A DNA stretch of 64,000 nucleotides from Locusta migratoria. Its lineage: Eukaryota > Arthropoda > Insecta > Orthoptera > Acrididae. Position 1 is the first letter of the stretch. Each line of letters starts with the position of its first letter. The position numbers and the translations under genes were made by a program. Below, piece after piece: positions 20,901 through 32,727 of this stretch. The stretch is from contig CM048750.1 in NCBI GenBank assembly GCA_026315105.1, positions 265,785,151 to 265,849,150 of the forward strand, written 5' to 3'. The notes below the pieces were generated by a model. The model saw only the letters and a list, made by a program, of their open reading frames with translations. It was not told where the DNA came from and ran no database searches.

Positions 20901-22076
20901 AAAGAACATTAACAAAGAGAAATTTAATCAACATTAATTTACACAGAAGCATTTCAGTTATTATTTTTATGCCTTTTGCCATTTCATAGGAAGTTTTCCG
21001 GAATTATTTGATCGCCGAAGAAGGCATATATGTTTTTATGTAGGTAATACGTCCCAGAATGGTGTGGATTGTATATGTGTCTGAAGATCTCTATTTTGCG
21101 TCACAAGCTAAGAAAGCATATTCAGTTAATTACAGCTAATTTATGTGTCTGGAAATTTTTATTTTATTGTGATTTTTTTTCTCTTTCAAGTGGGGAAAAA
21201 ACACGAAGTTACACTTATTTCCCACTTATTCGTTCAATTCGAACTGATTTTTCTTGGCGTTAGAAGAGACGATAATAATGCAGAAATGGAAATTAACAGT
21301 TGTGTGTCGCTAAGCAGAAGAGACAACCTCGTTTTATCTTTTGTTTAAAGGCACAGAAGCCGGGCCGGGAAGGCACCAACTGGCGAGCGGAAGGACGGGT
21401 TGAAGGGGAGGAAGGAGACCCGATAAAAAAAAATAATAAAGAAAAGTGCAAAGTGCGCGCTTCGTTAACCAGAGAGCGCGGGATCAAGTACAGTTCAGAC
21501 GACAAATTTTTTCACTGCGATTTTTAACCTAGCATTCACTGCTCAAAGATGGTGTAGTGGCTACGAAAGAAATGTAGTTCGGATTACACTTTAAACTGGA
21601 GGTCTCTATTTTCCGATCAGGTAACTGGGAAAGGTTAGGGACACCTAAGCAGCTGCAGTGGCGTCCAGTTGAAAGACCTGCAAGAGGCCTACTGGGTACA
21701 CCAGATAGAATTATCTTTTGCTCATCCTTGTTGGTTTGTTTGCTCTGGTGAACACCTGGCTTTAACGATACACACATTTTTTTCTTGCACACGAAATTCT
21801 GATAAAAGTGGTTAGCAGAGAAAATAGTGACATTGTTTGATGTCATACACGACTTCCGACAATGTGGACTTATAATTTGTTGAAATGAAATGTGTCTAGC
21901 AGTACAACATTTTATAACAGTTCCTGTCGGTCATTCCTTAAAACAATTTTTGAATTTTGTCCATTTGACTATCAGTGAAATGGTTCTTTGTTTATTCCAT
22001 GTAGTAGTCACAAAAATGCGAAGTGTCTATTGAATGACAGAAACAAATATTTTTCTTGCACCATGCACACCGGACA
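20901..22076. other. No recognised feature
   Basis: AT-rich sequence with short frames. A G/A-rich patch near 21355-21425 carries mirrored open frames of no evident meaning. Confidence 0.45.
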
Positions 22077-22237
22077 AAGGAAAAATTGATGCATTCATTA
22101 TTTCAGATACCTGTCTCTCATTTCAGGTTTATCAGAGGAACGGTATTCTCAAGCTCAAGTCATTTGTGCATTACTAGTTTTCTTCGCCACACTTTGATCA
22201 AGTACTGCGAAGTGCCTAAATGCATCAATTTTTCCTT
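22077..22237. mobile_element. 161-bp MITE with perfect 19-bp inverted ends
   Basis: AAGGAAAAATTGATGCATT at 22077 is matched exactly by its complement ending at 22237. The interior has no coding potential. A second copy in opposite orientation lies at 23205-23346. The target duplication is not obvious, so the superfamily is unassigned. Confidence 0.75.
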
Positions 22238-23100
22238 ATAACGTTTTAATATATTTTTAAGTAATTACATTTCATTCTACCACTTTCAAACATAATACTC
22301 AGCTTTTCAATATTTATATGTATGGGGTTTCTGCTCGCTGCAACATTATTCTCCTGGGGGCGTCGTGGTAGAAATAAATACTCGATATATACAATTTTTT
22401 TTTTCACTTCTTCTTTAATTTAAATCAAACTTCTTCTCCACCAAAACATTACAATAACGTACACAAATTACCACAACAACACAGACTGACATAGATTCCA
22501 AAGTACTCGACAAAGACAAAACTCGAACTCTCCCGAGCAAGGCGGTGAGGCAAATATATAACATCGGCAATAATGACCTTACATTATGCATTGTTCATAA
22601 CAATTAAATATACTAATTTACAATGAATAATGATAAATGTCAATTATTTTGTTAACGAGTACATCATACATGTTCCTAACATATATTGAACTATAAAATC
22701 TCATGGCTATTCGCAAAATATACTCAAAATCTCACGTCAGTCAATATATACAAAGAATTCAATATTGATAATTAATGTAATAGTCGAAATAACACAATTA
22801 GCTGGTCAACACAACTTGTTTATGAGTCTAGCATATATAAAACGCTATTTATTTTCATTTCTTTGTGTTTTACAAAAGTTTTTACCCTTCGTCTGTCTAT
22901 TTATTGAAATAATGTACAATGGCAAAAGTATTGTTTATATAACTGTCTGGAAACGTCATACAAATCTCTTAGAATTCATTAATTATCACTTGTTTTAATC
23001 ACAGTATCACTGTGACACTGTCCTACACTGATTCCTAGGTTGGCTATATCGTTTTTAACTAACTTCACACGCAACTTTTATCACTATTGAACAATTCCGG
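22238..23100. other. No recognised feature
   Basis: AT-rich DNA between the two MITE copies. I see no gene or named repeat. Confidence 0.45.
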
Positions 23101-23107
23101 ATTCGAC

Positions 23108-23191
23108 GCAGACGGTATCGTAGGATGACATTGAGATGAGAGGACCAGGCAGACGGTATCGTACGATAACATTGAGATGAGGGGGTCAGCA
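23108..23191 (+). repeat. Two-copy tandem repeat, about 43-bp unit
   Basis: GCAGACGGTATCGTA followed by GATGACATTGAGATGAG is repeated with a few substitutions at 23108 and 23151. Confidence 0.8.
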
Positions 23192-23204
23192 GTATCGTCA
23201 CACA

Positions 23205-23346
23205 AAGGAAAAAATGATGAATTCAGGCACTTCGCAGTACTTGATCAAAGCGTGGCGAAGAAAACTAGTAATGTACAAATGACTTGAGCTTGAGAATACT
23301 ATTCCGCTGATAAACCTGAAATGAGAGACAGGTATCTGAAATAATG
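23205..23346. mobile_element. Second MITE copy, inverted, one end lost
   Basis: An inverted copy of 22077-22237 with about 10 differences. It keeps one terminal repeat (AAGGAAAAAATGATG) but stops at 23346, before the other. It is followed by a short direct duplication of TGTCTGATAATTTCCTGA. Confidence 0.75.
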
Positions 23347-23578
23347 CTGTCTGATAATTTCCTGATAATGTTGTCTGATAATTTCCTGAAACGTCCTTTA
23401 CAAATTACGATCGGGTTGTGTCGTGTTTCCTGTTTACAATATACCTCCGACCTCGACTGTATGTGCCTGTGTGTGCGCGCGTGCGCCTAGTTGCGTATGC
23501 GCTGTTGTTACAGCGCCATAGGGGTGTACATTTCTACAGCCACCTGGGGCGCTACGAACTTGGCAATTTTCAGCTATT

Positions 23579-23712
23579 TAAAAAAAAAAAAGATACTTAC
23601 AGTGCCTCTTAGCAGCTAAAATTTTGACAGTGAATTTCTTTCGTTATCTTCTACCTGTGCAAAAAATTTCAGGGTAGGTTTCGACATGTCTTATTGGACC
23701 GTTCCCTTGTGA
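23579..23712. repeat. Interspersed repeat G, inverted copy
   Basis: Starts after a poly(A) of about 12 and ends TTGGACCGTTCCCTTGT, the complement of the start of 14547-14708. Internal sequence agrees with that copy apart from scattered changes. Confidence 0.65.
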
Positions 23713-23718
23713 GTCAAA

Positions 23719-23927
23719 GCCAACGAGAAAGACAGGCGACGTCGCACACGTCATATCATGTAATCAAGGTAGTCCTGAGCCGCGCGATTGCTAGCTGATT
23801 GGCCGGCTGCTGGGGCACAGCCCACTGCCTCATTCCGGCCAGCCACTCAGCTCGCAATGGAGCCGGCTCAGGACTACCTTGATTTTGTGACATGATGTGC
23901 GCGCCGCGGCCTGTCTTTCTCGTTGGC
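23719..23927. mobile_element. Palindromic MITE, 63-bp arms
   Basis: Arms 23719-23781 and 23865-23927 (GCCAACGAGAAAGACAGG ... and its complement, through AAGGTAGTCCTGAGCC) enclose an 83-bp GC-rich centre that is itself partly self-complementary. The whole could form a long hairpin. No transposase. It abuts repeat G. Confidence 0.8.
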
Positions 23928-24099
23928 ATCGACTTAGGCCTTCTCTCTACAGTTGGGCTGGCCACAGCGGGCCAAGGGCGGAACAAGTGACTTTCAAACT
24001 GTCTCGGCCTTACGCTTCAGAGCGACATTTCATGTTGCACTGTTGAAAGAAGTTGGCTATGGTGGTTATAAATTGCATGTTATCTGTTACTAGGGTGCC

Positions 24100-24172
24100 T
24101 TGGTTTCACAGTGGTAGAGTGCCTGACTACAATTCCAATGGTCGCGTGTTCGATCCCCGCCAGGTCCTGGGA
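24100..24172 (+). repeat. tRNA-like sequence, probably a SINE head
   Basis: TTTCACAGTGGTAGAGTGCC resembles an A box and GTGTTCGATCCCCGCC a B box, at tRNA-like spacing. The acceptor stem does not pair well, so I do not call a functional tRNA. Confidence 0.4.
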
Positions 24173-26361
24173 TTTTTATCTGTCACTTTCCACTTCTTCT
24201 ACTTCTTTCACTCTGGCAGTATTGCGCATGTGAAAAATACCGAGTATCACTGTGGTTCGGAACCCACGTTAAACTGTAAGACCCCTATAACTGGCTGGGT
24301 AAGACAGTTCGAAGTTCGGAGAAAGGCAGTGGCATACCACATTCAAACAGGACCATGCCTAGTAATGCACTGTGGTGTTCAAACCAATCTTCGGATTGTT
24401 GACTACTTTGCATCTTCTATATGTTACTAATTTTCTAACTGAACTCGCAGTAAACAAATTAAGTAAAAAAAGTTTATCATGAAATAACCTGGCCGTGGGA
24501 CCCAGATTCGTAATTAGACTGCAAATAGAACTCAAATACACTATCTACCACAAACCACCTAAATAAATTACTATACTTGTCGCCGGATAAAATCATTTTC
24601 AGCACACAAAAGTTTAAACTCACTTTCTGTCAATGGCGGCAACTTAATAATGGTTGTTCCATGAACAAAAATTAAATTAGCCTCTGTTTCAGCACATCGG
24701 AAATTTATCTGCTTAACTCGTGAAGCGAGAAGCCAAATGTTAGCAAAAAACACAATAAAACCACAGAATTCATTATTAAAAAATGAGATGTGTGAAATGA
24801 GGAACACAGGGAGTAATTAATATTAAATAAATTCTCTGCATTCTGAGAAAAACATAGGGGTGGGAAGACCAGATAAATTACAAGAACTGCACCACCTTTA
24901 CAATTCAGTTACAGAAGTTACTATTACTATCGCCCATAATGAAACATGAATCTGGCCACATATGAACTTGGTGCTATGTGGCGAACATTCTCATACCATA
25001 TGAATTTAACAAGAAAGTCACACACATTAAAAAAACCTCAGTCACACGCCAATGGTTAGCGACACTTACTCAAACTGCAATCCTACAACGGCGATGCTAA
25101 AATTAAACTGATTCCCTAGCGAATTCATGTTCGAGGAGGCATATGCAAAATCACTAAATGGCACATGCAGTACCGAACAAAGAAATTAACTGCACAACAG
25201 TACAAAAGTTATTACAAAATACACGTGTGGAATTAAATAAGAAAATAAAAACTATTTACAAATTAAAACAAGAAAGCAATCAACTGGTTCTCATAGCTGC
25301 AGCCAGACACAGACCGTTGCGTACGCACGTTGTTTGATTGGTCTCACTAGGGCAAGAAACTCGAAATTTAAAATAAAAACGTGAAGCTACATTACTAGAC
25401 TTAGAGAACTTCAGATAACCACTGAACACTTCTCCCCACATGGAGGAGGAATTACTCAGAAAATTTCTAAGTACAAAACTAGCAATCTGAAAAAGTTTAA
25501 GTTCTTACTAGATGCACTCCTCTCAGCATGATCCCAGACAAGTACTCACTGCGAAGGTCCAAGGAAGAATGAAGCCCAGACCACGGGCAGGACGCGCCCT
25601 CCACACTTCAGCTAGGGTGAGTTCAGGGCTATTCACTACCAACTTAAGCTACCAGGGAAACACTTTTACCTTACCCAACAGCTCAGAGCGGCTTACTCAG
25701 GTAACCTCTCAGGTGCACGAAGGTTGGTACAACCTTACCAGAACAAGAACGACTGGCCATCTTCTCTACAAACACTGTCTTTGGCTGCAGCAGAAGGCTG
25801 AGCAGACGACGAATGAAGACATGCACTACTAACTACAAGACGAGGCTCTAAAGCTCGAAGCACTGATTGCTAGCCATTTCACAGCAATTATTCAGTGTTA
25901 AAGCAACCTTCCACATTTATACAAATATACAAATACACACACACTGGAGGGAAATTATCATAAATGTGTGGGGCAAGAACAGAAATAGCAATTTAAATAA
26001 ATTAATTAGCAGCCTAGTGAGTTAATTAAATGAGTAAAATATATAATAGTTTAATTTTAAATTGACCAACGACGTTAGTAATATATTTATGTGTGTGAAA
26101 TAACATTTGGAACACGGACAGAAATTCGGTGGACGTGTTTCACTGTGATGCTCTGCTTCTTGCGGCTTATAGTGCCCATATTCAAAATTAATTTCAGTTT
26201 TCGAATAAATACAGGAACAATTTTTAATTCGTTTTCAGGATTTGCAGTATAATCCCCATTCGAAAAATAAATTATATCGCGATAAAACTGTTGAGGAGCT
26301 CCAACAAGGTTTTCTTGCAGATGAATTTCCATGTCTTCATGATGAAACTGAAAAAGTTATG
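24173..26361. other. No recognised feature
   Basis: About 2.2 kb of AT-rich DNA with chance frames only. It could be intronic or intergenic unique sequence. Confidence 0.45.
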
Positions 26362-26363
26362 TA

Positions 26364-27235
26364 CCGGGTGATCAAAAAGTCAGTATAAATTTGAAAACTT
26401 AATAAATCACGGAATAATGTAGATAGAGAGGTAAAAATTGACACACATGCTAGGAATAACATGGGGTTTTATTAGAACAAAAAAAAAAGTTTTGCTAGAC
26501 TTGTAAAAGATCTCTTGCGCGCGTCGTTTGGTGATGATCGTTTGCTCAGCCGCCACTTGGCCTCCCAGGTCCCCGGACCTCAGTCCGTGCTATTATTGGC
26601 TTTTGGGTTACCTGACGTCGCAAGTGTATCGTGATCGACCGACATCTCGATGAACTACATCCGACTCCAGTGCCTCACCATAACTTCGGACATACTTTAC
26701 AGTGCTGTTCACATTTTTCGTTGTTGGGGTTGTTTGGTTGGGATAAGGGGACTAAACTACTGAGATTTTCAGTCCCCCGGTGGGGAAGGGAAGGAGTGAG
26801 GATAGGAAAGGAGGGGAAGGGGGAAAGGAAATGCAGTCCGTGAAGTAAAGAAGGAAGGAAGACTGCATTAGCTCAGGGCCCCGTGCTCGCCACGCACGTA
26901 CTCAAGAAAGTACCGTGAGCCCCCTGGGGGGAAACCACTATTCCTCGACAACAGCTACTGTTGAGGAATGATGGTAAACATATTGATCATGTCCTGTAAA
27001 GAGCATCGCCGTTGCTTTTACTTAATTTGTTATGCTATTCATTGCTTTTATGATCAGATGAAGCGCCATACGTCGGACATTTTTGAACTTTTTTAAATGT
27101 TTATTTCTTTATTTATTTTTGTTCTAATAAAACCCCATGTCATTCCACGCATGTGTGTCAATTTTTACCTCTATCTATACATTATTCCGTGTTTTATTAA
27201 GTTTTCAAATTTATACTGACTTTTTTATCACCAAG
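26364..27235 (+). mobile_element. Non-autonomous Tc1/mariner-like element, copy 1
   Basis: Long inverted ends (CCGGGTGATCAAAAAGTCAG ... and TGACTTTTTTATCACC), flanked by TA. Related copies at 42291-42891 and 58521-59681 share the ends and the interior. The clearest coding trace, in copy 3, is the block around the third catalytic Asp of a Tc1/mariner-type transposase. A separate repeat is inserted at about 26707-26945. Confidence 0.8.
26707..26945 (+). repeat. Inserted repeat beginning GTTGTTGGGGTTGTTTGG
   Basis: This block is missing from the other two copies of the host element (TGTTCACA would join directly to TTATTCCTCG). It has a G/T-rich start and a purine-rich middle. Its style recalls an orthopteran SINE whose 5' end starts TTGGGTTGTTTGG. 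Ends are approximate. Confidence 0.5.
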
Positions 27236-27237
27236 TA

Positions 27238-28825
27238 GTTGTTTGGCCCATCTTATATGTGTGTGAATGAGTTTTTTGAATAAAGAATGTAAATAGACCA
27301 GGATTAAACGGCAGCCTGAGAGATGTCAAACTGATAAAGTGCCGCCACCTCTCAGTGTGCCGACTGTTGTATCAGATACAAATTTTATTACTTCTTCAGC
27401 GAATAAAATGTAATTTAAAATTTTTCTGCTAACCTTGTTAAAAACTGAAATCATGAAACTGTCGGTAGAGAAATTCTAGGTAAATGCTGGGTAAAGTTTT
27501 CACATGTAGGTATAATAATACATTCTATTCCTGACATGATCCTACAGGAACGACATTGTTTTCCCCCTATTTCTACAATTCATTTAAAATGTAAGATTCT
27601 GTAAAGTCCCACCTGAAATGTTAAAATAACATCTACTACTGACGCCACTACAGTTATGTATAAACGGAGGTTTACAGGTTGCAATTAAGTTGTTTCACGG
27701 AATGTCAAATCACATAATTATTCTTTTACCATAGTGTATATTAGATATCCATGATGGACATACAGTAGTATAGATTCTAATCCATACATAACTGTTAACA
27801 CGTAATGTACGTGGAACAGATAAAAAAAGTTTTTGTTATTCAGCAGCCATGAAGTCCAGGTCTATAACGAAGATTGATTTTGTTTTATTATTTGAAAATA
27901 CATTGACATAAAAATATTGTATATTTAATTTAAGTATTTAGAATTAATCCCAGATTTTGAACATTTTCAGTATATTTGGTGCCGCTGTTTAAAATCCATT
28001 GTTGGCGGGAGGCTGCCGTCATTATTATTCGAACCAATGGTGGACAAAACTAAACCGTTCTGACTATAATTACACTAAAGAGGAGAAATGAGAAACAAAA
28101 ACTGATATGAAAATTATTTTCTATAGCAATTTCAAATTATTACTGCAGTGATCAGTTGCGTAAGTATTGGTGTGTTGATAAGATCTCCAATGTGTAGTGA
28201 AATTGTCTGTATGACAGAAAGTGAGAAAATTTCAAAAGAAATCGCTTCTCACATTTATAACAGACCTATTCTTGAAACTTTCTGTGGTGTCCTAACTAGT
28301 TGTGTGTAGGTCAAAGACGGTACAATTACTAAAGAGCCCAGATTATATCATTTCAGAGCTAGCCATTGAAAGAAAATAATCCAGATATTTATTACGTGAA
28401 TTTAGTCTCCATATTCCATGAACAGTGTTTAAATTGGATTTTGGTGGTCAATTTTTAGTTACGTGTCACAGTTAACTTTCAGTGATCATTCGATGAACTG
28501 CTTTTAAGTCAAAATAGTTTAATGAAATACTGTAGACCTTTATGAATTTATGTTTGAGCAGGTACACGTCAAGTACAGTAATACTTATACCACTACAACA
28601 GTTTTATTCTTATGCACTAACACAAGCAACAGGTAAAAAATCACATACATGCACACCATATACACACGGACACTACAATTTTTACATAGAACAACGTGAG
28701 TCGCACAATATTAATAGTGTAATGTAGTTAAGAAACAAATGTATTTATTTTTTTCCTAAGTCACTGACGGTATAATACTGCTCTTTACAATGTACATCTT
28801 CAACTTTCGAATTCACTTATATAGC
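27238..28825. other. No recognised feature
   Basis: AT-rich, no convincing reading frame or repeat boundary. Confidence 0.45.
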
Positions 28826-29677
28826 ACTAGCTTAAACCCGCGGCTCCGCTCGTGTGTTGGTAGATCAAATCACACGTAAAAATGCACTCGTTTCGAAGAA
28901 TCCAATCACGAAATTCAACAATATTGATTGTAATAATATCACAGATTGATCCCGTAATGTAATGCGCGAACAGTCAAATCGATTTTTTTAAAGATATGTA
29001 TTAAAAGCAACTTCTTTTTCACTGCTTTGTTTATTGATTCTTATATTTCCTTATTCGTATGCTTATCCTTACAGAGAAAGAGCTGAAGACATTGTAGCAC
29101 GCATAGACCACAGATATGGTCTGTAGCATCACGTTTCGTTGTTTGTAACTTCCTTGTTATAGAGTTCAAACGTCATCGCTGGCCTTCAGTCCGAATTATT
29201 TTATAATTTGACGACTTTCAACCACCATATCTTCCATCCCCTTGTAGACATCGACATGCCACTGCTATGGTGTACAACGGGAGACTTCGGACAACAATTA
29301 CACACAGACCATTCGTTTGCGTTCTGCAGTTTTCGCAGCAGAGAGAAATATTAACACACACGTAGAATTTTATATACACTTATAACTTTACATCCCAATA
29401 TGCTCCACCCTTTTATCTTTATCAACCCTCAAGCAACAGTGCAACCAATAAAACCATTTTTAAAGAGTAAATATAATTTTCAAAGAGTAATTATTGCTCC
29501 GCATTTCACGTTATATTCTTCATATTACTAAATATCTATCAGATCGCATAAAACCATACCTAAAACCTTCCTCAGGTATAGATTAGTAACTGTACAAATA
29601 TTTAAGTCTCTGCGTATTGTCGCTCGGATGTGATGAGCGTACACCGATCAGACATTCACATTAAAATATATAGATAA
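28826..29677 (+). repeat. Interspersed element of the ACTAGCTT...CCCGCGGCTCCGC type
   Basis: Starts ACTAGCTTAAACCCGCGGCT and ends near ATATATAGATAA. The same start (ACTAGCTTATATGCCCGTGC) and end (ATATATAGATATAGAT) recur at 34405-35792. I recall such ends from widespread insect repeats of uncertain class. No coding domain seen. Confidence 0.4.
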
Positions 29678-29797
29678 ATAGCTATCCGATCGCCATAAAA
29701 CCGTGCCTAAGGACTTCCTCTGTACAAATTTTAGCTCTTTGTCTTGTGGTTCGGACGTGATAAACGTACACCGAACAGACATTCAAATTTATAGATA
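29535..29797 (+). repeat. Imperfect direct duplication, about 130-bp unit
   Basis: Segments starting near 29541 and 29688 both run GATCGC-ATAAAACC, then CTTCCTC, TGTACAAAT, then GTGAT-A-CGTACACCGA-CAGACATTCA. The second starts just after the ATATATAGAT end, suggesting two overlapping 3' ends of the same repeat. Confidence 0.6.
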
Positions 29798-29799
29798 CA

Positions 29800-30170
29800 G
29801 ATTAACATGAAACCTTGCTGTATGCAGGGTAGTCTTGTATTCCATAGAGGACGGTTCCGCCGTCTATGCAGCGACTCTGAAATTTATTCCTTCAACGTTC
29901 CCGCTTGGACAGGGCAGCGGCGTGCTGGGGCATGTGTGCCATTAGAGGAGAATGAATGGCCCGTGGGCCAACAGGCCGCCTGCGGGCCAGTATTTTGACC
30001 GGACCTGCTCTAGACGGGTTTCCCTATGTGCTAGCAGTGCGGCCGCGTTCTATCTGTTTACTAGTCCGGTGCAACCCCCCGAATAAAGCTCCTTGTGGAA
30101 AAAAAAGTAAATAAATAAAATAAAAATGTTTTTAAACTATCATTCTTCGTTTCGCTTTTCTATCAAACCA
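29800..30170. other. No recognised gene; possible hAT-like trace
   Basis: GGCCCGTGGGCCAACAGGCC and GCGGGCCAGTATTTTGACC recall hAT-type internal sequence but there are no clear ends. An A-rich stretch follows at 30099-30125. Confidence 0.25.
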
Positions 30171-30753
30171 TTTTACACTCCTGGCCATTAAAATTGCTAC
30201 GCCACGAAGATGACGTGCTACAGATGCGAAATTTAACCGACAGGAAGACCATGCTGTGATATGCAAATGATTAGCTTTTCAGAGCATTCATACAAGGTTG
30301 GTGCCGGAGGCGACACCTACAACGTGATGACATGAGGAAAGTTTCCAACCGATTTCTCATACACAAACAGCAGTTGACCGGCGTTGCCTGGTGAAACGTT
30401 GTTGTGATCCCTCGTCTAAGTATGAGAAATGCCTACCATCACGTTTCCGAATTTGATAATGGTCGGATTGTAGCCTATTGCGATTATAGATTATTCTATC
30501 ACGACATTGCTGCACGCGTTGGTCGCGATCCAATGTTAGCAGACTATGGAATCGATGGGTCAGGGGGCAATCCGGAACGCCGTGCTGGATTCCACCTTCC
30601 TCGTATCACTAGCAGTCGAGATGACAGGCATCTTATCCTCATGGCTGTAACGAATCGTGCAGTCACATCTCGATCTCTGTGTCAACAGAGGGGGACGTTT
30701 TCAAGACAACAACCATCTGCACGAACAGTTCGACGATGTTTGCAGCAGCATGT

Positions 30754-32727
30754 TAATAAAGGGTTAGAGAAATATGTGCCAGTAAAGACGATTAAGGATG
30801 GAAAAGATCCATGTGGTATAATAAGAATGTTAGAAAGCTGCTGAGAAAGCAAAGGCTGTTGCACTCTCGATTCAAAAACGAACACGCAAATGATGACAGG
30901 CAAAAGTTAGTAGAGATTCGTGCGTCTATAAAAAGATCGATGCGTGAAGCATACAATAATTATCACAGCCATACCTTAGCAAAAGATCTTTCCGAGAACC
31001 CGAAAAAATTCTGTCCTATGTAAAATCGATAAGCGGGTCAAAGCCCACTGTCCAGTCACTAGTTGATCATTCCGGGGCAGTAATAGAAGAAAGCAAACGG
31101 AAAGCTGAAGTTCTAAATTTAACCTTTAAGAAATCTTTCACGCAGGAGGACCGCACAAATATACCATCATTTGATCAACGTACTAATTCCGAAATGGGGG
31201 ACATAGCAATAGGTATTTCCGGAGAAGCAGCTGAGAGAGCTAAATACGAAAAAGTCTGCTGGTCCGGATGGAATACCAGTTCGGTTTTACAAAGACTATT
31301 CTGCGGCATTGGCCCCCTACTTAGCTTGCATTTATAGCGAATCTTTAATTCAGCACAAAGTTCCTAGTGATTGGAAAAAAGCGCAGGTGACTCCCGTGTA
31401 TAAGAAAGGAAAGAGAACTGACCCATACAATTACAGGCCAATATCGTTGACATCGGTTTCATGTAGAATTTTGGAGCCTATTCTCAGTTCGAATATAGTA
31501 AATTTCCTTGAAACGGAAAAGCTTCTTTCCATGAATCAGCACGGGTTTAGGAAACATCGTTCATGTGAAACTCAGCTTGCCATTTTCTCACATGACATCT
31601 TGCGAGCCATGGACGAAGGGCAACAGGCGGATTGTGTTTTTCTCGACTTCAAAAAGGCGTTCGACACGGTGCCACACTGCAGACTGCTAACGAAGATACG
31701 AGCTTATGGAATAGGTTCACAGATTTGTGACTGGCTGGAAGACTTCCTAAGTAATAGAACGCAGTACGTTGTTCTCGACGGCGAGTGTTCATCAGAGACG
31801 AGTGTATCGTCAGGCGTGCCCCAGGGGAGTGTGATAGGACTGCTATTATTTTCTATCTATATAAATGATCTGATGGACAGAGTAAGTTGTAATTTGCGGC
31901 TGTTTGCTGATGATGCTGTGGTGTATGGGAGGGTGTCGTCTGTAACTGACTGTAATAGCATACAGGTTGACTTAGACAAAATTTCTAGTTGGTGCGAAGA
32001 ATGGCAGCTAGCTCTCAATGTAGAAAAATGTAAGGTGATGCGCATGAGTAGAAAAAACAATCCTATAATGTTCGAATACAGCATCGGTAGTGAGATTCTT
32101 GATGCGGTCGCGTCGTTCAAATATCTAGGCGTAACATTGCAGAGCGATATGAAATGGAACGAGCATGTAAGGACAGTTGTGAGTAAGGCAGACAGCCGAC
32201 TTCGGTTTATTGGGAGAATATTGGGAAGATGTACTTCACCTGTAAAGGAGACCGCGTATAAAACGCTTGTACGACCACGTCTTGAGTATTGCTCAAGTAT
32301 TTGGGACCCGCAGCAGATCGGTTTGAAGGAAGACATAGAGGCGGTTCAGAGGCGAGCAGCTAGAATTGTTACCGGTAGGTTCGACCAATGCGCGAGTGTC
32401 ACGGAAATGCTCCGGCAACTCAATTGGGGATCGCTGGAAGAAAGACTACGTTCTTTTCGTGAATTTCTGTTAAGTAAATTTAGAGGGCCGGAATTTGAAG
32501 CTGAGTGTAGTACGATCTTGCTGCCGCCTACTTACATTTCGCGTAAAGATCACAAAGACAAGATAAGAGAAATTAGGGCTCGTACGGAGGCATATAGGCA
32601 TTCTTTTTTTCCTCGTTCAATTTGGGAGTGGAATAGGAAAGGAAATGCCTAGTAGTGGTACAGTGTACCCTCCGCCACGCACCTTAAGGTGAATTGCGGA
32701 GTATGTATGTAGACGTAGATGTAGATG
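30754..32727 (+). mobile_element. CR1/Jockey-group LINE, 5'-truncated, inside Tc1
   Basis: The element starts in the segment between endonuclease and RT (VWYNKNVRKLLRKQRLLHSR) and runs to a 3' end of GTAGATGTAG repeats. AGCATG occurs on both sides (30748-30753 and 32728 region), a short target duplication. It is the youngest layer at this locus. Related copies lie at 42276-43235, 47481-50140, 51441-52955, 54995-56315 and 62040-63518. Confidence 0.9.
31309..32652 (+). CDS. LINE reverse transcriptase, open for 447 codons
   Basis: RT blocks in order: APYLACIYSESLIQHKVPSD, PVYKKGKRTDPYNYRPISLT, HGFRKHRSCETQLA, VFLDFKKAFDTVPH, SSGVPQGSVIGLLLFSIYIN, LFADDAVVY (FADD box at 31902-31913), then a long C-terminal domain with FKYLGVTLQSDMKWNEHV and ending SIWEWNRKGNA. 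No stop interrupts these 447 codons. Upstream coding sequence is in other frames and the endonuclease is missing, so it cannot move alone. It is the best preserved coding piece in the window. The start given is the first Met of the open stretch, not a natural start. Confidence 0.85.
   Translation: MAPYLACIYSESLIQHKVPSDWKKAQVTPVYKKGKRTDPYNYRPISLTSVSCRILEPILSSNIVNFLETEKLLSMNQHGFRKHRSCETQLAIFSHDILRAMDEGQQADCVFLDFKKAFDTVPHCRLLTKIRAYGIGSQICDWLEDFLSNRTQYVVLDGECSSETSVSSGVPQGSVIGLLLFSIYINDLMDRVSCNLRLFADDAVVYGRVSSVTDCNSIQVDLDKISSWCEEWQLALNVEKCKVMRMSRKNNPIMFEYSIGSEILDAVASFKYLGVTLQSDMKWNEHVRTVVSKADSRLRFIGRILGRCTSPVKETAYKTLVRPRLEYCSSIWDPQQIGLKEDIEAVQRRAARIVTGRFDQCASVTEMLRQLNWGSLEERLRSFREFLLSKFRGPEFEAECSTILLPPTYISRKDHKDKIREIRARTEAYRHSFFPRSIWEWNRKGNA

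Noticed and set aside
24100..24172. tRNA gene
   Set aside because: A and B boxes are tRNA-like but the cloverleaf stems do not close well, so I list it only as a tRNA-like repeat.
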